Below, in pieces: positions 25,055 through 33,903 of a stretch of DNA of 64,000 nt (its first letter is position 1; each line of letters begins with the position of its first letter). The notes beneath the pieces were generated by a model. It did no database searches, was not told the origin of the DNA, and saw nothing but the letters and a program-made list of their open reading frames with translations. This stretch comes from an uncultured Bacteroides sp. (GTDB lineage: Bacteria > Bacteroidota > Bacteroidia > Cytophagales > Cyclobacteriaceae). The DNA lies in assembly GCA_902168185.1 (NCBI GenBank), contig CABHOV010000046.1, forward strand, positions 434,001-498,000, in the 5' to 3' direction. The position numbers and the translations under genes were made by a program.

Positions 25055-27532
25055 ATGTCACAACCCATTCCACTCCTGCAAATATTTCCGGTATATAAAG
25101 TCGAGCATGACTGCATGCTTTCCAAGCAAGGTGATGTCACCCTCGCCTTTGAAGCCACATTACCGGAGATATTTACCCTCTCCGACCAGGACTATGAAGC
25201 GTTTCACCAGATACTGGTAAAGGCTATAAAAGTATTGCCGAAGAATTCTGTCTTTCATAAACAGGATTGGTTCTTTGCTCAAAAGCATAAAGCCGATTTT
25301 GAAAACAGTGACCTCTCATTTTTAACGAGAGCCAGCGAGCGGTTCTTTCATGAAAGACCGTACCTCGATCACCGCTGCTATATCATGCTCACACAAAAAC
25401 CGGCAGACCGGAAGCTTTCCACTTCGATGTTTTCCAATCTCATTCGCAGCAGCGTGGTGCCATCAGAGACTATCAATCCGCAGCGCATGCAGGAGTTTCT
25501 GGACAGTGCAGGACAATTCGAACGCATTCTGCAAGACAGCGGATTTGTAAAGCTCAGACGTATCAACAACGATGATCTGGCAGGCTCTGCCGGGCAGGCA
25601 GGGTTGCTGGAGCGATATTGCTTTCTTTTATCCGATACAGATCTCCCTATGATCAAGGATATCCACTTCAAGGACGGTCTGAAGATTGGAGATCAGTACT
25701 GCCAGATATATACCCTATCGGATGTTGAAGACCTGCCCGCCTTGTGTGGTTCCCGCATCAACTACGATAAATACTCCACGGATAAAACCAAGTTCAGCGT
25801 GGGCTTTGCTTCACCTATAGGACAACTGTTGTCCTGTAACCACATCTATAATCAGTATATCTTTATTGAGGATGCCAGCAAGACGATCAAGCAACTGGAA
25901 AGTAAGCGTCTGCGCCTCCAATCGCTGTCAACGTATTCGCGCGAGAACGCCATAAGCCGGGATGCCACCAACGATTTTCTCAATGAAGCGATTGGCCAGC
26001 AGCGGCAGCCGGTGAAAGCACATTTCAATGTGATGTTGTGGACGGACAACAAATCCGATCTGAAAGAATTGAAGACGCTAGTGTCATCAGCGCTCGCGCA
26101 GATGGATGCCGTTGCTAAACAGGAATCCGATGGTGCTCCCCAGATATACTGGGCAGGTATACCCGGCAACGAAGCAGACTTTCCCGTAAACGATACCTTC
26201 GATACATTTGCAGAACAGGCTACGTGCTTTCTGAACCTTGAAACCTCCTACCGTTCTTCACTCAGTCCGGTCGGTATCCGTCTTGGTGATCGCCTGACGG
26301 GCAAGCCGGTACATGTAGATATATCAGACGAGCCGGTTAAACGCGGCATCTGTACCAATCGAAATAAATTTATACTGGGTCCCTCCGGAAGCGGAAAGTC
26401 ATTCTTCACCAATCACATGGTACGCTCCTACTATGAACAAGGCACACACATCGTGCTGGTGGACGTAGGCCATTCCTACAAAGGACTGTGTGATTTGGTG
26501 AATGGATATTACTTCACTTACGATGAATCCAATCCTATCAAATTCAATCCCTTTTTTATTGGAACGGGCGATACGCTGGACACCGAAAAAAAAGAAAGCA
26601 TCAAGACCTTGCTGCTGGCACTATGGAAGAAAGATGATGAGACCTTTAACCGCTCGGAATATGTAGCCCTGTCTATATCTCTACAGATGTACTATGAGAA
26701 GTTAGGGAAGAACAAAAAACTTTTCCCATGCTTTGATACCTACTATGAATTTCTGCGCGATGAGTTTGTCGCTATACTTAAAGCAGACAAGGTAAAGGAG
26801 AAAGACTTCGATGCCGAGAACTTCCTGTATGTATTAAGGCCCTACTATAAAGGTGGAGAATTTGATTACCTGTTGAACGCTACTGAAAATCTTGATCTGT
26901 TGCGTGAACGCTTCATTGTCTTTGAACTCGACAACATCAAGGATCATCCCATCCTCTTCCCGGTAGTGACCATCATTATCATGGAAGTGTTCATTTCAAA
27001 AATGCGCAAGCTCAAAGGTATACGCAAAATGATTCTCATTGAAGAAGCATGGAAAGCCATTGCCAAGGAAGGCATGGCCGAGTATATAAAATACCTGTTC
27101 AAGACGGTTCGCAAATTCTATGGAGAAGCGATTGTCGTCACGCAGGAAGTGGAAGACATTATCAGCTCCCCCATTGTCAAGCAAGCCATCATCAACAACT
27201 CCGATTGCAAGATCCTGCTTGACCAAAGTAAATATCAAAACAAGTTCGATCAGATACAGGAACTATTAGGTCTGACTGAAAAAGAGAAAGCACTGGTGCT
27301 CTCCATCAACAAGAGCAATGATCCTTCCCGAAAGTATAAGGAAGTATTTATCAGTCTGGGCGGAGCACTTTCAAAAGTATATGCCACAGAAGTTTCACTC
27401 GAAGAATACCTGGCCTATACAACAGAGGAATCGGAAAAGATCAAGGTGCAGGCATACACAAAGAAATGGGGCGGTGACATCCGGAAAGGTATAGCGGCCC
27501 TTGCCAATGATGTACGCATGGGAATAGTATAA
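25055..27532 (+). CDS. traG: TraG conjugation ATPase (VirB4-like)
   Basis: An 825-aa cytoplasmic/peripheral ATPase. The N-terminal half (from LLQIFPVYKVEHDCMLSKQGDVTLAF) is the TraG N-terminal domain. Walker A is GPSGSGKS at residues 442-449, and the Walker B/following acidic box is MILIEEAW starting at 659. A C-terminal VTQEVEDI and RKYKEVF region is typical of VirB4-like ATPases. Length matches the family (about 800-840). It powers assembly of the mating channel. No frameshift or lost key residue is seen, so the system looks able to function at this step. Confidence 0.93.
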   Translation: MSQPIPLLQIFPVYKVEHDCMLSKQGDVTLAFEATLPEIFTLSDQDYEAFHQILVKAIKVLPKNSVFHKQDWFFAQKHKADFENSDLSFLTRASERFFHERPYLDHRCYIMLTQKPADRKLSTSMFSNLIRSSVVPSETINPQRMQEFLDSAGQFERILQDSGFVKLRRINNDDLAGSAGQAGLLERYCFLLSDTDLPMIKDIHFKDGLKIGDQYCQIYTLSDVEDLPALCGSRINYDKYSTDKTKFSVGFASPIGQLLSCNHIYNQYIFIEDASKTIKQLESKRLRLQSLSTYSRENAISRDATNDFLNEAIGQQRQPVKAHFNVMLWTDNKSDLKELKTLVSSALAQMDAVAKQESDGAPQIYWAGIPGNEADFPVNDTFDTFAEQATCFLNLETSYRSSLSPVGIRLGDRLTGKPVHVDISDEPVKRGICTNRNKFILGPSGSGKSFFTNHMVRSYYEQGTHIVLVDVGHSYKGLCDLVNGYYFTYDESNPIKFNPFFIGTGDTLDTEKKESIKTLLLALWKKDDETFNRSEYVALSISLQMYYEKLGKNKKLFPCFDTYYEFLRDEFVAILKADKVKEKDFDAENFLYVLRPYYKGGEFDYLLNATENLDLLRERFIVFELDNIKDHPILFPVVTIIIMEVFISKMRKLKGIRKMILIEEAWKAIAKEGMAEYIKYLFKTVRKFYGEAIVVTQEVEDIISSPIVKQAIINNSDCKILLDQSKYQNKFDQIQELLGLTEKEKALVLSINKSNDPSRKYKEVFISLGGALSKVYATEVSLEEYLAYTTEESEKIKVQAYTKKWGGDIRKGIAALANDVRMGIV

Positions 27533-27549
27533 CACAAAATGTAGTGAAC

Positions 27550-28227
27550 ATGAAAAAAATAGGGGTCATACTTTTATTAACAACGGTCTGTCTGACGGTG
27601 ACACCAACGCCGGAAGTTAAGGCCGCTATACCGATCTTAAAGATCATCAAGGAGGCGGTGAAGAAAGTAATCAAGGCAGTGGACCTGATGATTCAGCGCT
27701 TACAGAACAAAACCATCTGGCTGCAAAACGCGCAGAAAGTTCTGGAGAACAAACTCTCTGAACTCAAGCTTACCGAGATCGCCGAGTGGACAGAGAAGCA
27801 CCGGAAGCTATACCAGGAGTATTACGAAGAACTCTGGAAAGTAAAGAATGCGCTGGCAGCCTATCAACGCATCCGGCAGATCATGGATAAGCAGGTTCGG
27901 ATTGTGGACGAGTATAAACGTGCCTGGAACCTGGTGCGGCAGGATGAACACTATACAGAAAGTGAGCTTGACTATATGTACCGGGTATATACCGGCATCC
28001 TCAACGAAAGTGTAAAGAATCTCGATCAGATCCTTCTTGTCATCAACTCCTTTAAGACACAGATGACGGATGCGCAGCGACTCGCCATCATCATGCAGGC
28101 CGGAGACCGGATTGAACAGAACTTCATCGATTTGCTGGAATTCAATATGAATACCTACCAGATCAGTTTGAACCGTGCCAGGACACAATCTGAAATTGAT
28201 CGCGTGAAAAAATTATACGGCCTCTAA
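27550..28227 (+). CDS. TraI-like secreted helical protein, paralogue 1
   Basis: ATG 27550 (MKKIGVILLLTTVCLTV) is preferred over a GTG two codons earlier because it begins the signal peptide; 225 aa. The mature protein is helical: a Lys-rich coiled coil (IKEAVKKVIKAVDLMIQRLQNKTIWLQ) followed by EYYEELWKVKNALAAYQRIRQIMDKQVRIVDEYKRAW and YTESELDYMYRVYTGILNESVKNLDQILLVI. The last blocks recur in the next two secreted proteins. In Bacteroidetes conjugative transposons the protein between TraG and TraJ is called TraI. VirB5-like position suggests a periplasmic or pilus-associated role. Confidence 0.75.
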   Translation: MKKIGVILLLTTVCLTVTPTPEVKAAIPILKIIKEAVKKVIKAVDLMIQRLQNKTIWLQNAQKVLENKLSELKLTEIAEWTEKHRKLYQEYYEELWKVKNALAAYQRIRQIMDKQVRIVDEYKRAWNLVRQDEHYTESELDYMYRVYTGILNESVKNLDQILLVINSFKTQMTDAQRLAIIMQAGDRIEQNFIDLLEFNMNTYQISLNRARTQSEIDRVKKLYGL

Positions 28228-28239
28228 TAGTGCAAGATC

Positions 28240-28485
28240 ATGAACGAACACGAAAAAGATATTTCGCGACACATCGCCATGCTGATGGAAACCTGCTTTA
28301 AGTTCAATAGCCCCATTTGTCAACTGCACCTGATACGTGAAAAGATCAGCGCACGTGGCTATAGGCCCTTCGATAAAGTAGATATTATAGGTGAACTGGG
28401 AAGGATGCAACAACTCGCCGGCGAGCTTCACGAAGGAATGCTCAAGATTTATGAACTGATAAATGAAGACAACAAGAGACTATGA
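28240..28485 (+). CDS. Small soluble helical protein of the tra operon
   Basis: An 81-aa protein (MNEHEKDISRHIAMLMETCF ... MLKIYELINEDNKRL), no signal peptide, mostly helical. The stop overlaps the next start (28482) by 4 bases (ATGA), indicating translational coupling. Unrecognised. It separates two TraI-like paralogues, so it belongs to the same functional block. Confidence 0.65.
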   Translation: MNEHEKDISRHIAMLMETCFKFNSPICQLHLIREKISARGYRPFDKVDIIGELGRMQQLAGELHEGMLKIYELINEDNKRL

Positions 28486-29129
28486 AAAAGATAGGGATAC
28501 TCATGCTACTCTTGTGTGGTTGGTTAACCATCCAGGCACAAACGCCCAACTTCAACGAATGGTTTCGTCAGAAGAAGACCCAGCGCAAGTACCTGCTCCA
28601 GCAGATCGCTGCGCTGAAAGTATATCTTGAATACCTGAAGAAAGGCTACCAGATTGTTGACAAAGGGCTTACCACAATTGGTGAGATTAAGAACGGAACA
28701 TTTACCATGGACAAAGACTATCTGAACTCTTTAAAACAAGTAAGCCCCGTGGTAAAGAACTCTCCCAAAGTGGAAGAGGTGCTAATGTATCAGCGTAGCA
28801 TTGTCACGGATTTCAAGAAGTTTGTGAATGACTGCCGCAAGGATGAAAATCTAACTGCCGAAGAAGTCCGCTATATCGAAGATGTATATGCGAACATGCT
28901 AAAAGAATGTGACGCTTCCATCGATGAGTTAACGCTAATCACTACATCCGGGGAAGCAGAAATGAAAGACGATGAACGATTGCTGCGCCTCGACAAAGTG
29001 CACGATGCCATGCAGGACAAATATACCTTCACGCAGGACTTCATCGACAGCACGCGGTTACTTTCCCTGGAAAGGGCAAAGGAGAAAAACCAGATCAAAG
29101 GTTCCGGGAAATTATATAGCGAGGTCTAG
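28482..29129 (+). CDS. TraI-like secreted helical protein, paralogue 2
   Basis: A 215-aa protein with signal peptide (MKKIGILMLLLCGWLTIQAQ). Mature part: WFRQKKTQRKYLLQQIAALKVYLEYLKKGYQIVDKGLTTIGEI, then SIVTDFKKFVNDCRKDENLTAEEVRYIEDVYANMLKECDASIDELTLIT and a closing LDKVHDAMQDKY block. The LTAEEVRYIEDVY / LDELTLIT pattern repeats in its neighbours, so this is a tandem duplicate of the TraI-like gene. Likely periplasmic component of the mating apparatus. Confidence 0.75.
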   Translation: MKKIGILMLLLCGWLTIQAQTPNFNEWFRQKKTQRKYLLQQIAALKVYLEYLKKGYQIVDKGLTTIGEIKNGTFTMDKDYLNSLKQVSPVVKNSPKVEEVLMYQRSIVTDFKKFVNDCRKDENLTAEEVRYIEDVYANMLKECDASIDELTLITTSGEAEMKDDERLLRLDKVHDAMQDKYTFTQDFIDSTRLLSLERAKEKNQIKGSGKLYSEV

Positions 29130-29147
29130 TATATTAAAATGTAGATC

Positions 29148-29783
29148 ATGAAAAAAATAACAACAATAGCAGGGTTACTGATCGGCTTGAGCTTTCCCTT
29201 GCGAAGTCAGGCACAGTCGCAGGAAGCCGTCCAACTCATTCTCAATTACGAAAAGCTCCAACAGCTCGAGGAGATACTCGACAATATGTACAAGGGCTAT
29301 AAGATATTGACCAAGGGATACAACACAATCAAAGATATAGCCGAAGGGAATTTCAACTTGCACCAGGTATTTCTCGATGGACTCTTTGCTGTAAATCCAG
29401 CGGTGAAAAATTACCAGCGCATTCCCACGATCATACAGTATCAGCAGTACCTGGTCAGCGAATACAAGCGAGCCTTTAATCGCTTCAAGAATGATCCGCA
29501 CCTGACCGTGCGCGAGATCAAATACCTGGAAAATGTATATAACAATCTTTTCAATCAAAGCCTGCGCAATCTCGATGAGCTGCTCATGATTGTGACAGCC
29601 TCCAAGCTGCGCATGAGCGATGAAGAACGCTTGCAGGCCATTGACCGGATTTACCTGGACATGGAAAACAAACTTGTTTTCCTGAAAGTCTTCAACAGCA
29701 GCACGCAGATGCTGACCATGCAACGGGCACGCGAGAACCACGATGTGGAAACACTACGGAAACTCTATGAAGTAACACCTTAA
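29148..29783 (+). CDS. TraI-like secreted helical protein, paralogue 3
   Basis: A 211-aa protein with signal peptide (ITTIAGLLIGLSFPLRSQAQ). Mature part: QLEEILDNMYKGYKILTKGYNTIKDIAEGNF, YQQYLVSEYKRAFNRFKNDPHLTVREIKYLENVYNNLF and LRNLDELLMIVTASKLRMSDEERLQAIDRIY. The closest in-window relatives are the two genes upstream. Relatives are sometimes labelled TerB-like in Bacteroidetes genomes, but I see no tellurite context. It ends 10 bp before traJ, consistent with one operon. Confidence 0.75.
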   Translation: MKKITTIAGLLIGLSFPLRSQAQSQEAVQLILNYEKLQQLEEILDNMYKGYKILTKGYNTIKDIAEGNFNLHQVFLDGLFAVNPAVKNYQRIPTIIQYQQYLVSEYKRAFNRFKNDPHLTVREIKYLENVYNNLFNQSLRNLDELLMIVTASKLRMSDEERLQAIDRIYLDMENKLVFLKVFNSSTQMLTMQRARENHDVETLRKLYEVTP

Positions 29784-29793
29784 AGAAAAATGT

Positions 29794-30963
29794 ATGAGAC
29801 CATGTATAGTAAAGACCATCATCCTGATGGTAACAGGAATCTTATTTCCAATATTTTCCAATGCCCAGACGTTTGCCGGTGAAATACATAGCCTGCAAAG
29901 TGTACTCGATGAGCTATATACTGATATGATTCCGCTATGCAACCAACTCATTGGAGTAGGCAGAGGTATAGCAGGTTTTGCAGCACTCTGGTATATCGCC
30001 TCACGCGTATGGCGAAGTATTGCCAATGCGGAGCCCATCGATTTTTATCCCCTGCTGAGGCCTTTCGCATTGGGACTGGCTATACTCCTCTTTCCCTATG
30101 TCATCGGCCTGATGAATGGTGTGCTGAAGCCTACCGTAACCGGTACGGCAGCCATGATGACAAGCTCCAACAATGCGATAGCCTATCTGCTAAAGCAAAA
30201 GGAAGACGCCATCAAAAAAAACATTTCCTGGCAATTGTATGGCGACGAAGGAACCCATGGAAAATGGTATCGCTATACCTATCCGGATGGTGAAGAAGAA
30301 TCGGGCGTGGACTTACTCAGCAATGGCATAAAATTTCTGATGGCCAAGACCGCCTACGGGATCAAGAATGCCATCAAGCAGTGGATGTCAGAAATACTAC
30401 ATATACTCTATGAAGCCGCAGCGCTTTGCATCAATACACTGCGAACATTTTACCTGATCGTGCTCGCTATACTCGGTCCGCTGGTATTTGGCTTATCTGT
30501 TTTTGATGGCTTGCAGCATACGCTCACCGTATGGATCGCCCGCTATATCAATGTATTTCTGTGGCTGCCGGTAGCCAACATTTTTGGAAGCATCATTGCC
30601 AAGATACAGGAGAACATGCTGCGCATCGACATCGAACAAATCGAGCTATATGGGGACACGTTCTTTAGCGCTTCCGATACGGGCTATATCATCTTCCTCA
30701 TCATTGGCATCATCGGATATTTCACAGTACCCTCCGTGGCAAACTATATCGTACATGCCGGTGGCGGAAATATACTCTTGCACAAAGCTTCCAATGTGTT
30801 TACCGGTACGGCGCGTTCCGCTGCCGCCACAACGGTAGCCGGGGCAACCGGGCTATTGAGGTCTTCACCAGCATCGCAGGCACAATCCGGTTCATCCGCT
30901 GCGGGTAAATACAATACAGCATCGGGTGGGTATATGCACGATAAACTTTCCGGCAATAAATAA
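29794..30963 (+). CDS. traJ: TraJ conjugative transfer membrane protein (VirB6-like)
   Basis: A 389-aa polytopic protein with a signal peptide (TIILMVTGILFPIFSNAQ), FAGEIHSLQSVLDELYTDMIPLCNQLIGVGRGIAGFAALWYIASRVWRSI, and several further TM helices. A FYLIVLAILGPLVFGLSVFDG core and a soluble Ser/Ala-rich tail end it. This matches TraJ of Bacteroidetes conjugative transposons, the VirB6-like inner-membrane channel component. ATG 29794 is the only start giving the signal; a second frame with an ATG at 29790 is a shadow. Confidence 0.88.
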   Translation: MRPCIVKTIILMVTGILFPIFSNAQTFAGEIHSLQSVLDELYTDMIPLCNQLIGVGRGIAGFAALWYIASRVWRSIANAEPIDFYPLLRPFALGLAILLFPYVIGLMNGVLKPTVTGTAAMMTSSNNAIAYLLKQKEDAIKKNISWQLYGDEGTHGKWYRYTYPDGEEESGVDLLSNGIKFLMAKTAYGIKNAIKQWMSEILHILYEAAALCINTLRTFYLIVLAILGPLVFGLSVFDGLQHTLTVWIARYINVFLWLPVANIFGSIIAKIQENMLRIDIEQIELYGDTFFSASDTGYIIFLIIGIIGYFTVPSVANYIVHAGGGNILLHKASNVFTGTARSAAATTVAGATGLLRSSPASQAQSGSSAAGKYNTASGGYMHDKLSGNK

Positions 30964-30971
30964 ACAGCAGC

Positions 30972-31589
30972 ATGTTTCAGCAACTCAAAAATATAGACAC
31001 GGCTTTTAAGCACATACGCCTGTTCTCACTGGCACTTATCGTGGCATGTGCATTCATGTGCTGCTATACGGTGTATAAAAGCTTTCAACTCATCACGCAG
31101 ACGCAGGAAAGAATATATATTCTCTCCAATGCAAAAGCACTGGAAGCATACTCTGCAGAACGAAGGGATAATATACCCGTAGAGGCGCGTGACCATGTAA
31201 AGATGTTTCATCATTACTTCTTTACCCTCGACCCGGATGATAAGATGATCCAGACCAACGTGAACAAGGCCTTGTACCTGGCAGATATATCAGCCAAGCG
31301 ACAGTATGATAACCTGAAAGAGAGCCGGTACTATTCGAACATCATTTCAGGAAACATCAGCCAGGACATTGAAGTGGATAGCATTCACCTCGACCTGGAC
31401 ATTTACCCGTACTACTTCCGCTATTATTCTAAACAACGAATCATTCGGGCAACATCCGTAGTGATGAGAAGCCTCATTACCGAAGGATACTTGCGAAATG
31501 TAGCACGGTCCGACAATAATTCCCATGGCTTTCTGATCGAACGCTGGAACACCCGCGAGAACAAAGACATCAAAACGATAAACCGATAA
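30972..31589 (+). CDS. traK: TraK conjugative transfer protein (VirB8-like)
   Basis: A 205-aa protein: short cytoplasmic N-terminus MFQQLKNIDTAFKHIRLFSL, one TM (about 17-38), then a periplasmic domain with EARDHVKMFHHYFFTLDPDDKMI and YSNIISGNISQDIEVDSI. This is TraK, the VirB8-like scaffold linking inner and outer parts of the channel. It starts 8 bp after traJ. Length is normal for the family. Confidence 0.9.
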   Translation: MFQQLKNIDTAFKHIRLFSLALIVACAFMCCYTVYKSFQLITQTQERIYILSNAKALEAYSAERRDNIPVEARDHVKMFHHYFFTLDPDDKMIQTNVNKALYLADISAKRQYDNLKESRYYSNIISGNISQDIEVDSIHLDLDIYPYYFRYYSKQRIIRATSVVMRSLITEGYLRNVARSDNNSHGFLIERWNTRENKDIKTINR

Positions 31590-31600
31590 ATCCAATCGAT

Positions 31601-32065
31601 ATGAAACCATTTACAAAAAATAACAAGGACGATAGTCAATCCGGAGATCAAAGGATCAAGGGAAGATTTGCTGAGCGAATAGATATACTCAAGCATCAAC
31701 TGGCAAACTTCCTGGGCAGGCAGAGCCAGAAGCTTTCATTACGCCAACAGAAACGTATACTCTTGCTGGCGGGTATACTCATGGGAGGCATAAGCCTTGC
31801 CCTCATCATACGCCCTTTTCAGGATTCAGCCACGCATTCATTCAATATACCCAAAGGCATGAATGCCAAAGCCTTCATCATTCCACCGCGTGAACGTAAT
31901 GCCATGATCGCAGAAGAAGAGTATCTCATGCTGCTAAAATTTAAATCAACACTGGACAGTCTTCACAAAACTAATCGACCGGTATACGATGAAGTCCTTC
32001 AGGGACATGCGGGGCTACTGGACAGTATCAATTTCCTGATCAGCATCTATAGCAATAGAAAATAA
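31601..32065 (+). CDS. TraL-position single-pass membrane protein
   Basis: A 154-aa protein with a basic cytoplasmic N-terminus, one TM helix (about 50-67, RILLLAGILMGGISLALII) and a periplasmic helical part (ERNAMIAEEEYLMLLKFKSTLDSLHKTNRPVYDEVLQGHAGLLDSI). By position between traK and traM it takes the place of TraL, but it is longer than usual TraL and I cannot confirm homology by eye. Probably an inner-membrane accessory of the mating channel. Confidence 0.65.
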   Translation: MKPFTKNNKDDSQSGDQRIKGRFAERIDILKHQLANFLGRQSQKLSLRQQKRILLLAGILMGGISLALIIRPFQDSATHSFNIPKGMNAKAFIIPPRERNAMIAEEEYLMLLKFKSTLDSLHKTNRPVYDEVLQGHAGLLDSINFLISIYSNRK

Positions 32066-32112
32066 AACAGATCACATTTCAATACTATATACTTCACCAT
32101 TAAATACTTTTT

Positions 32113-33423
32113 ATGAAACCGCATTCACAAAAATTCTTGCAGCAAAGGAGATTCTATATGGTCTTGCCCTTGCTCGTTCTGCCTTTCATTACCATGATCT
32201 TCTGGGCGCTCGGAGGCGGACAAGGTACACCGGTACAAGCGCAGGAGGTCACCTCCGGCCTGAACATGGAATTACCCGGACCGCATTTTGACAAAGAGGA
32301 TGAACAGTGGAATAAGTTCGACTTATACGAACAAGCCAAACGTGATTCACTCAAGTTCGAGGAGGCAAGACGCAATGATCCCTACTATTTAATCAGCACC
32401 TTAAAGGGAAACGAGACCTCCGATACCATTCCAAAAGAAGAGAACAAACTCAACACCTCTCTGGGAAGCAAAGACAAGTATACGCAGATGGACAGGAACG
32501 AAAAGATGATCAATGAGAAACTTGCGCAGTTAACAACACAGCTTAATCAACACGATCAACCTATAACCGCTGCTAAGGAGACTTCTTCCACACAAAATAT
32601 AGCAGCCGATTCAGGCACACCCATCACGGAAGACGTTGACCGGCTGGAAAAGATGATGCAAATCATGGCAAGCTCCGATACGAATGATCCGGAGATGCAA
32701 CAGATCGAAAGCATGCTCGATAAAATTCTGGATGTGCAGCATCCGGAACGGGTGCGTGAAAAGATCCGGCAGCAAAGCCGTCAACATCAACAACAGGTAT
32801 TTCCAGTCGAAGCGGTTGAATCCGAAGATAATATTTCACTGGTTGAAGCTGCACCTGTAAAACGTGATAGTATATACACTCCGCTATATGCAGTCGAGTC
32901 TACGCAGAATGGTTTTTATGGACTGAATGACGAGGTGATATCAAGTGATGAAAGTGCAAATGCTATCCAGGCGGTCATTCATGATACTCAAACCGTAGTA
33001 GCCGGATCGACTGTCAAGCTACGCCTGCTTTCAGACGTATATATCAACGGACAACATATTGAAAAGGATCAGTTCATCTTTGGCACGTGTGCCATCAATG
33101 GTGAAAGGTTAACCATATCGATAAGCTCAATACGCAATGAAAGTTCATTACTGCCTGTGTCTCTTTCTGCTTTTGATCTTGATGGCATGGAAGGGGTATA
33201 TATACCTGGAGCTATCACACGGGATGCTGCCAAGCAAGCCTCCAGTCAATCCATTCAGGATGTCGAACTATACTCTATGGATAACTCACTCGGTGCGCAG
33301 GCTGCAACGGCAGGAATTGAAGCTGCAAAAGGCTTATTCTCCCGTAAAGCCAAGCTTATCAAAGTAACGGTAAAGGCGGGATACCAGGTATTGCTGAAAG
33401 ACAAAAATCAACCGGTTCAATAA
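32113..33423 (+). CDS. traM: TraM conjugative transfer protein (VirB10-like)
   Basis: A 436-aa protein: N-terminal TM (about 13-35, FYMVLPLLVLPFITMIFWAL), GTPVQAQEVTSGLNMELPGPHF, an acidic low-complexity linker (about 80-250) including DRLEKMMQIMASS and MLDKILDVQHP, and a C-terminal beta domain (VAGSTVKLRLLSDVYINGQHIEKDQFIFGTC ... VEGVYIPGA-like turn, SQSIQDVELYSMD). This is the TraM layout, a VirB10-like periplasm-spanning protein. It is followed by an unusual 480-bp gap before traN. Confidence 0.9.
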   Translation: MKPHSQKFLQQRRFYMVLPLLVLPFITMIFWALGGGQGTPVQAQEVTSGLNMELPGPHFDKEDEQWNKFDLYEQAKRDSLKFEEARRNDPYYLISTLKGNETSDTIPKEENKLNTSLGSKDKYTQMDRNEKMINEKLAQLTTQLNQHDQPITAAKETSSTQNIAADSGTPITEDVDRLEKMMQIMASSDTNDPEMQQIESMLDKILDVQHPERVREKIRQQSRQHQQQVFPVEAVESEDNISLVEAAPVKRDSIYTPLYAVESTQNGFYGLNDEVISSDESANAIQAVIHDTQTVVAGSTVKLRLLSDVYINGQHIEKDQFIFGTCAINGERLTISISSIRNESSLLPVSLSAFDLDGMEGVYIPGAITRDAAKQASSQSIQDVELYSMDNSLGAQAATAGIEAAKGLFSRKAKLIKVTVKAGYQVLLKDKNQPVQ

Positions 33424-33724
33424 GTCACATTTAAAAACAGGTTAAAAGTTCCTTATGTATAGCTCTGATCAAACCGCAAGCAAAATAAGGAAAGCAACAA
33501 GGTTGTTATCTGCCACAACTTTTGTGACAATTCGCTGAGGGCAGAACGAGGTCCGGAACTCGGTATAGATACACCTGTCATCTGGCACGTGTCGCAGTCT
33601 CTGAGAAAAGAGATTATTGAGATCAGTATTTGGCCTGCTGCTGCTATAGATATATCGAAACGAAAGTCGTGTCTATAGCCTCGCATTAACCAAATGAATC
33701 CATGTACACTAAAAAAGTAAGACC

Positions 33725-33823
33725 ATGAAAAGCACAGTGTTGACCTTGTCTATTCTGACATTTTTCAACAACCTATATATCAAATTACTGATGTTGGGTG
33801 GTTTGGGAGATCTGTTTTTATAG
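33725..33823 (+). CDS. 32-codon open frame in the traM-traN gap, possibly a decayed TraN leader
   Basis: A 32-aa frame whose FFNNLYIKLLMLGGLGDLFL segment resembles the start of TraN 180 bp downstream (YFLNNIYIRTILGGFFALL). It could be a relic of a duplicated traN 5' end or a small leader peptide. No other support, hence low confidence. Confidence 0.25.
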   Translation: MKSTVLTLSILTFFNNLYIKLLMLGGLGDLFL

Positions 33824-33840
33824 CAGACTTACCGTCATAC

Positions 33841-33875
33841 AATTAGTTGTGGTAAGCAATTTACCACAACTAATT
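33841..33875. repeat. 15-bp perfect inverted repeat upstream of traN
   Basis: AATTAGTTGTGGTAA (33841-33855), 5-nt spacer, TTACCACAACTAATT (33861-33875). It is not followed by a T-run, so it is a poor terminator. It sits 28 bp before the traN ATG. It may be an operator, an RNA-stability hairpin or an attenuator that sets the level of the last operon genes. Confidence 0.7.
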
Positions 33876-33903
33876 CACTCACTCACTTAAAAAAATTAAA
33901 ACT

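Noticed and set aside
29175-29741. 188-codon minus-strand frame
   Set aside because: Exact antisense of the third TraI-like gene, which has a signal peptide and operon spacing.
33453-33686. 77-codon minus-strand frame in the traM-traN gap
   Set aside because: Opposite to the operon, no start context and no recognisable features.
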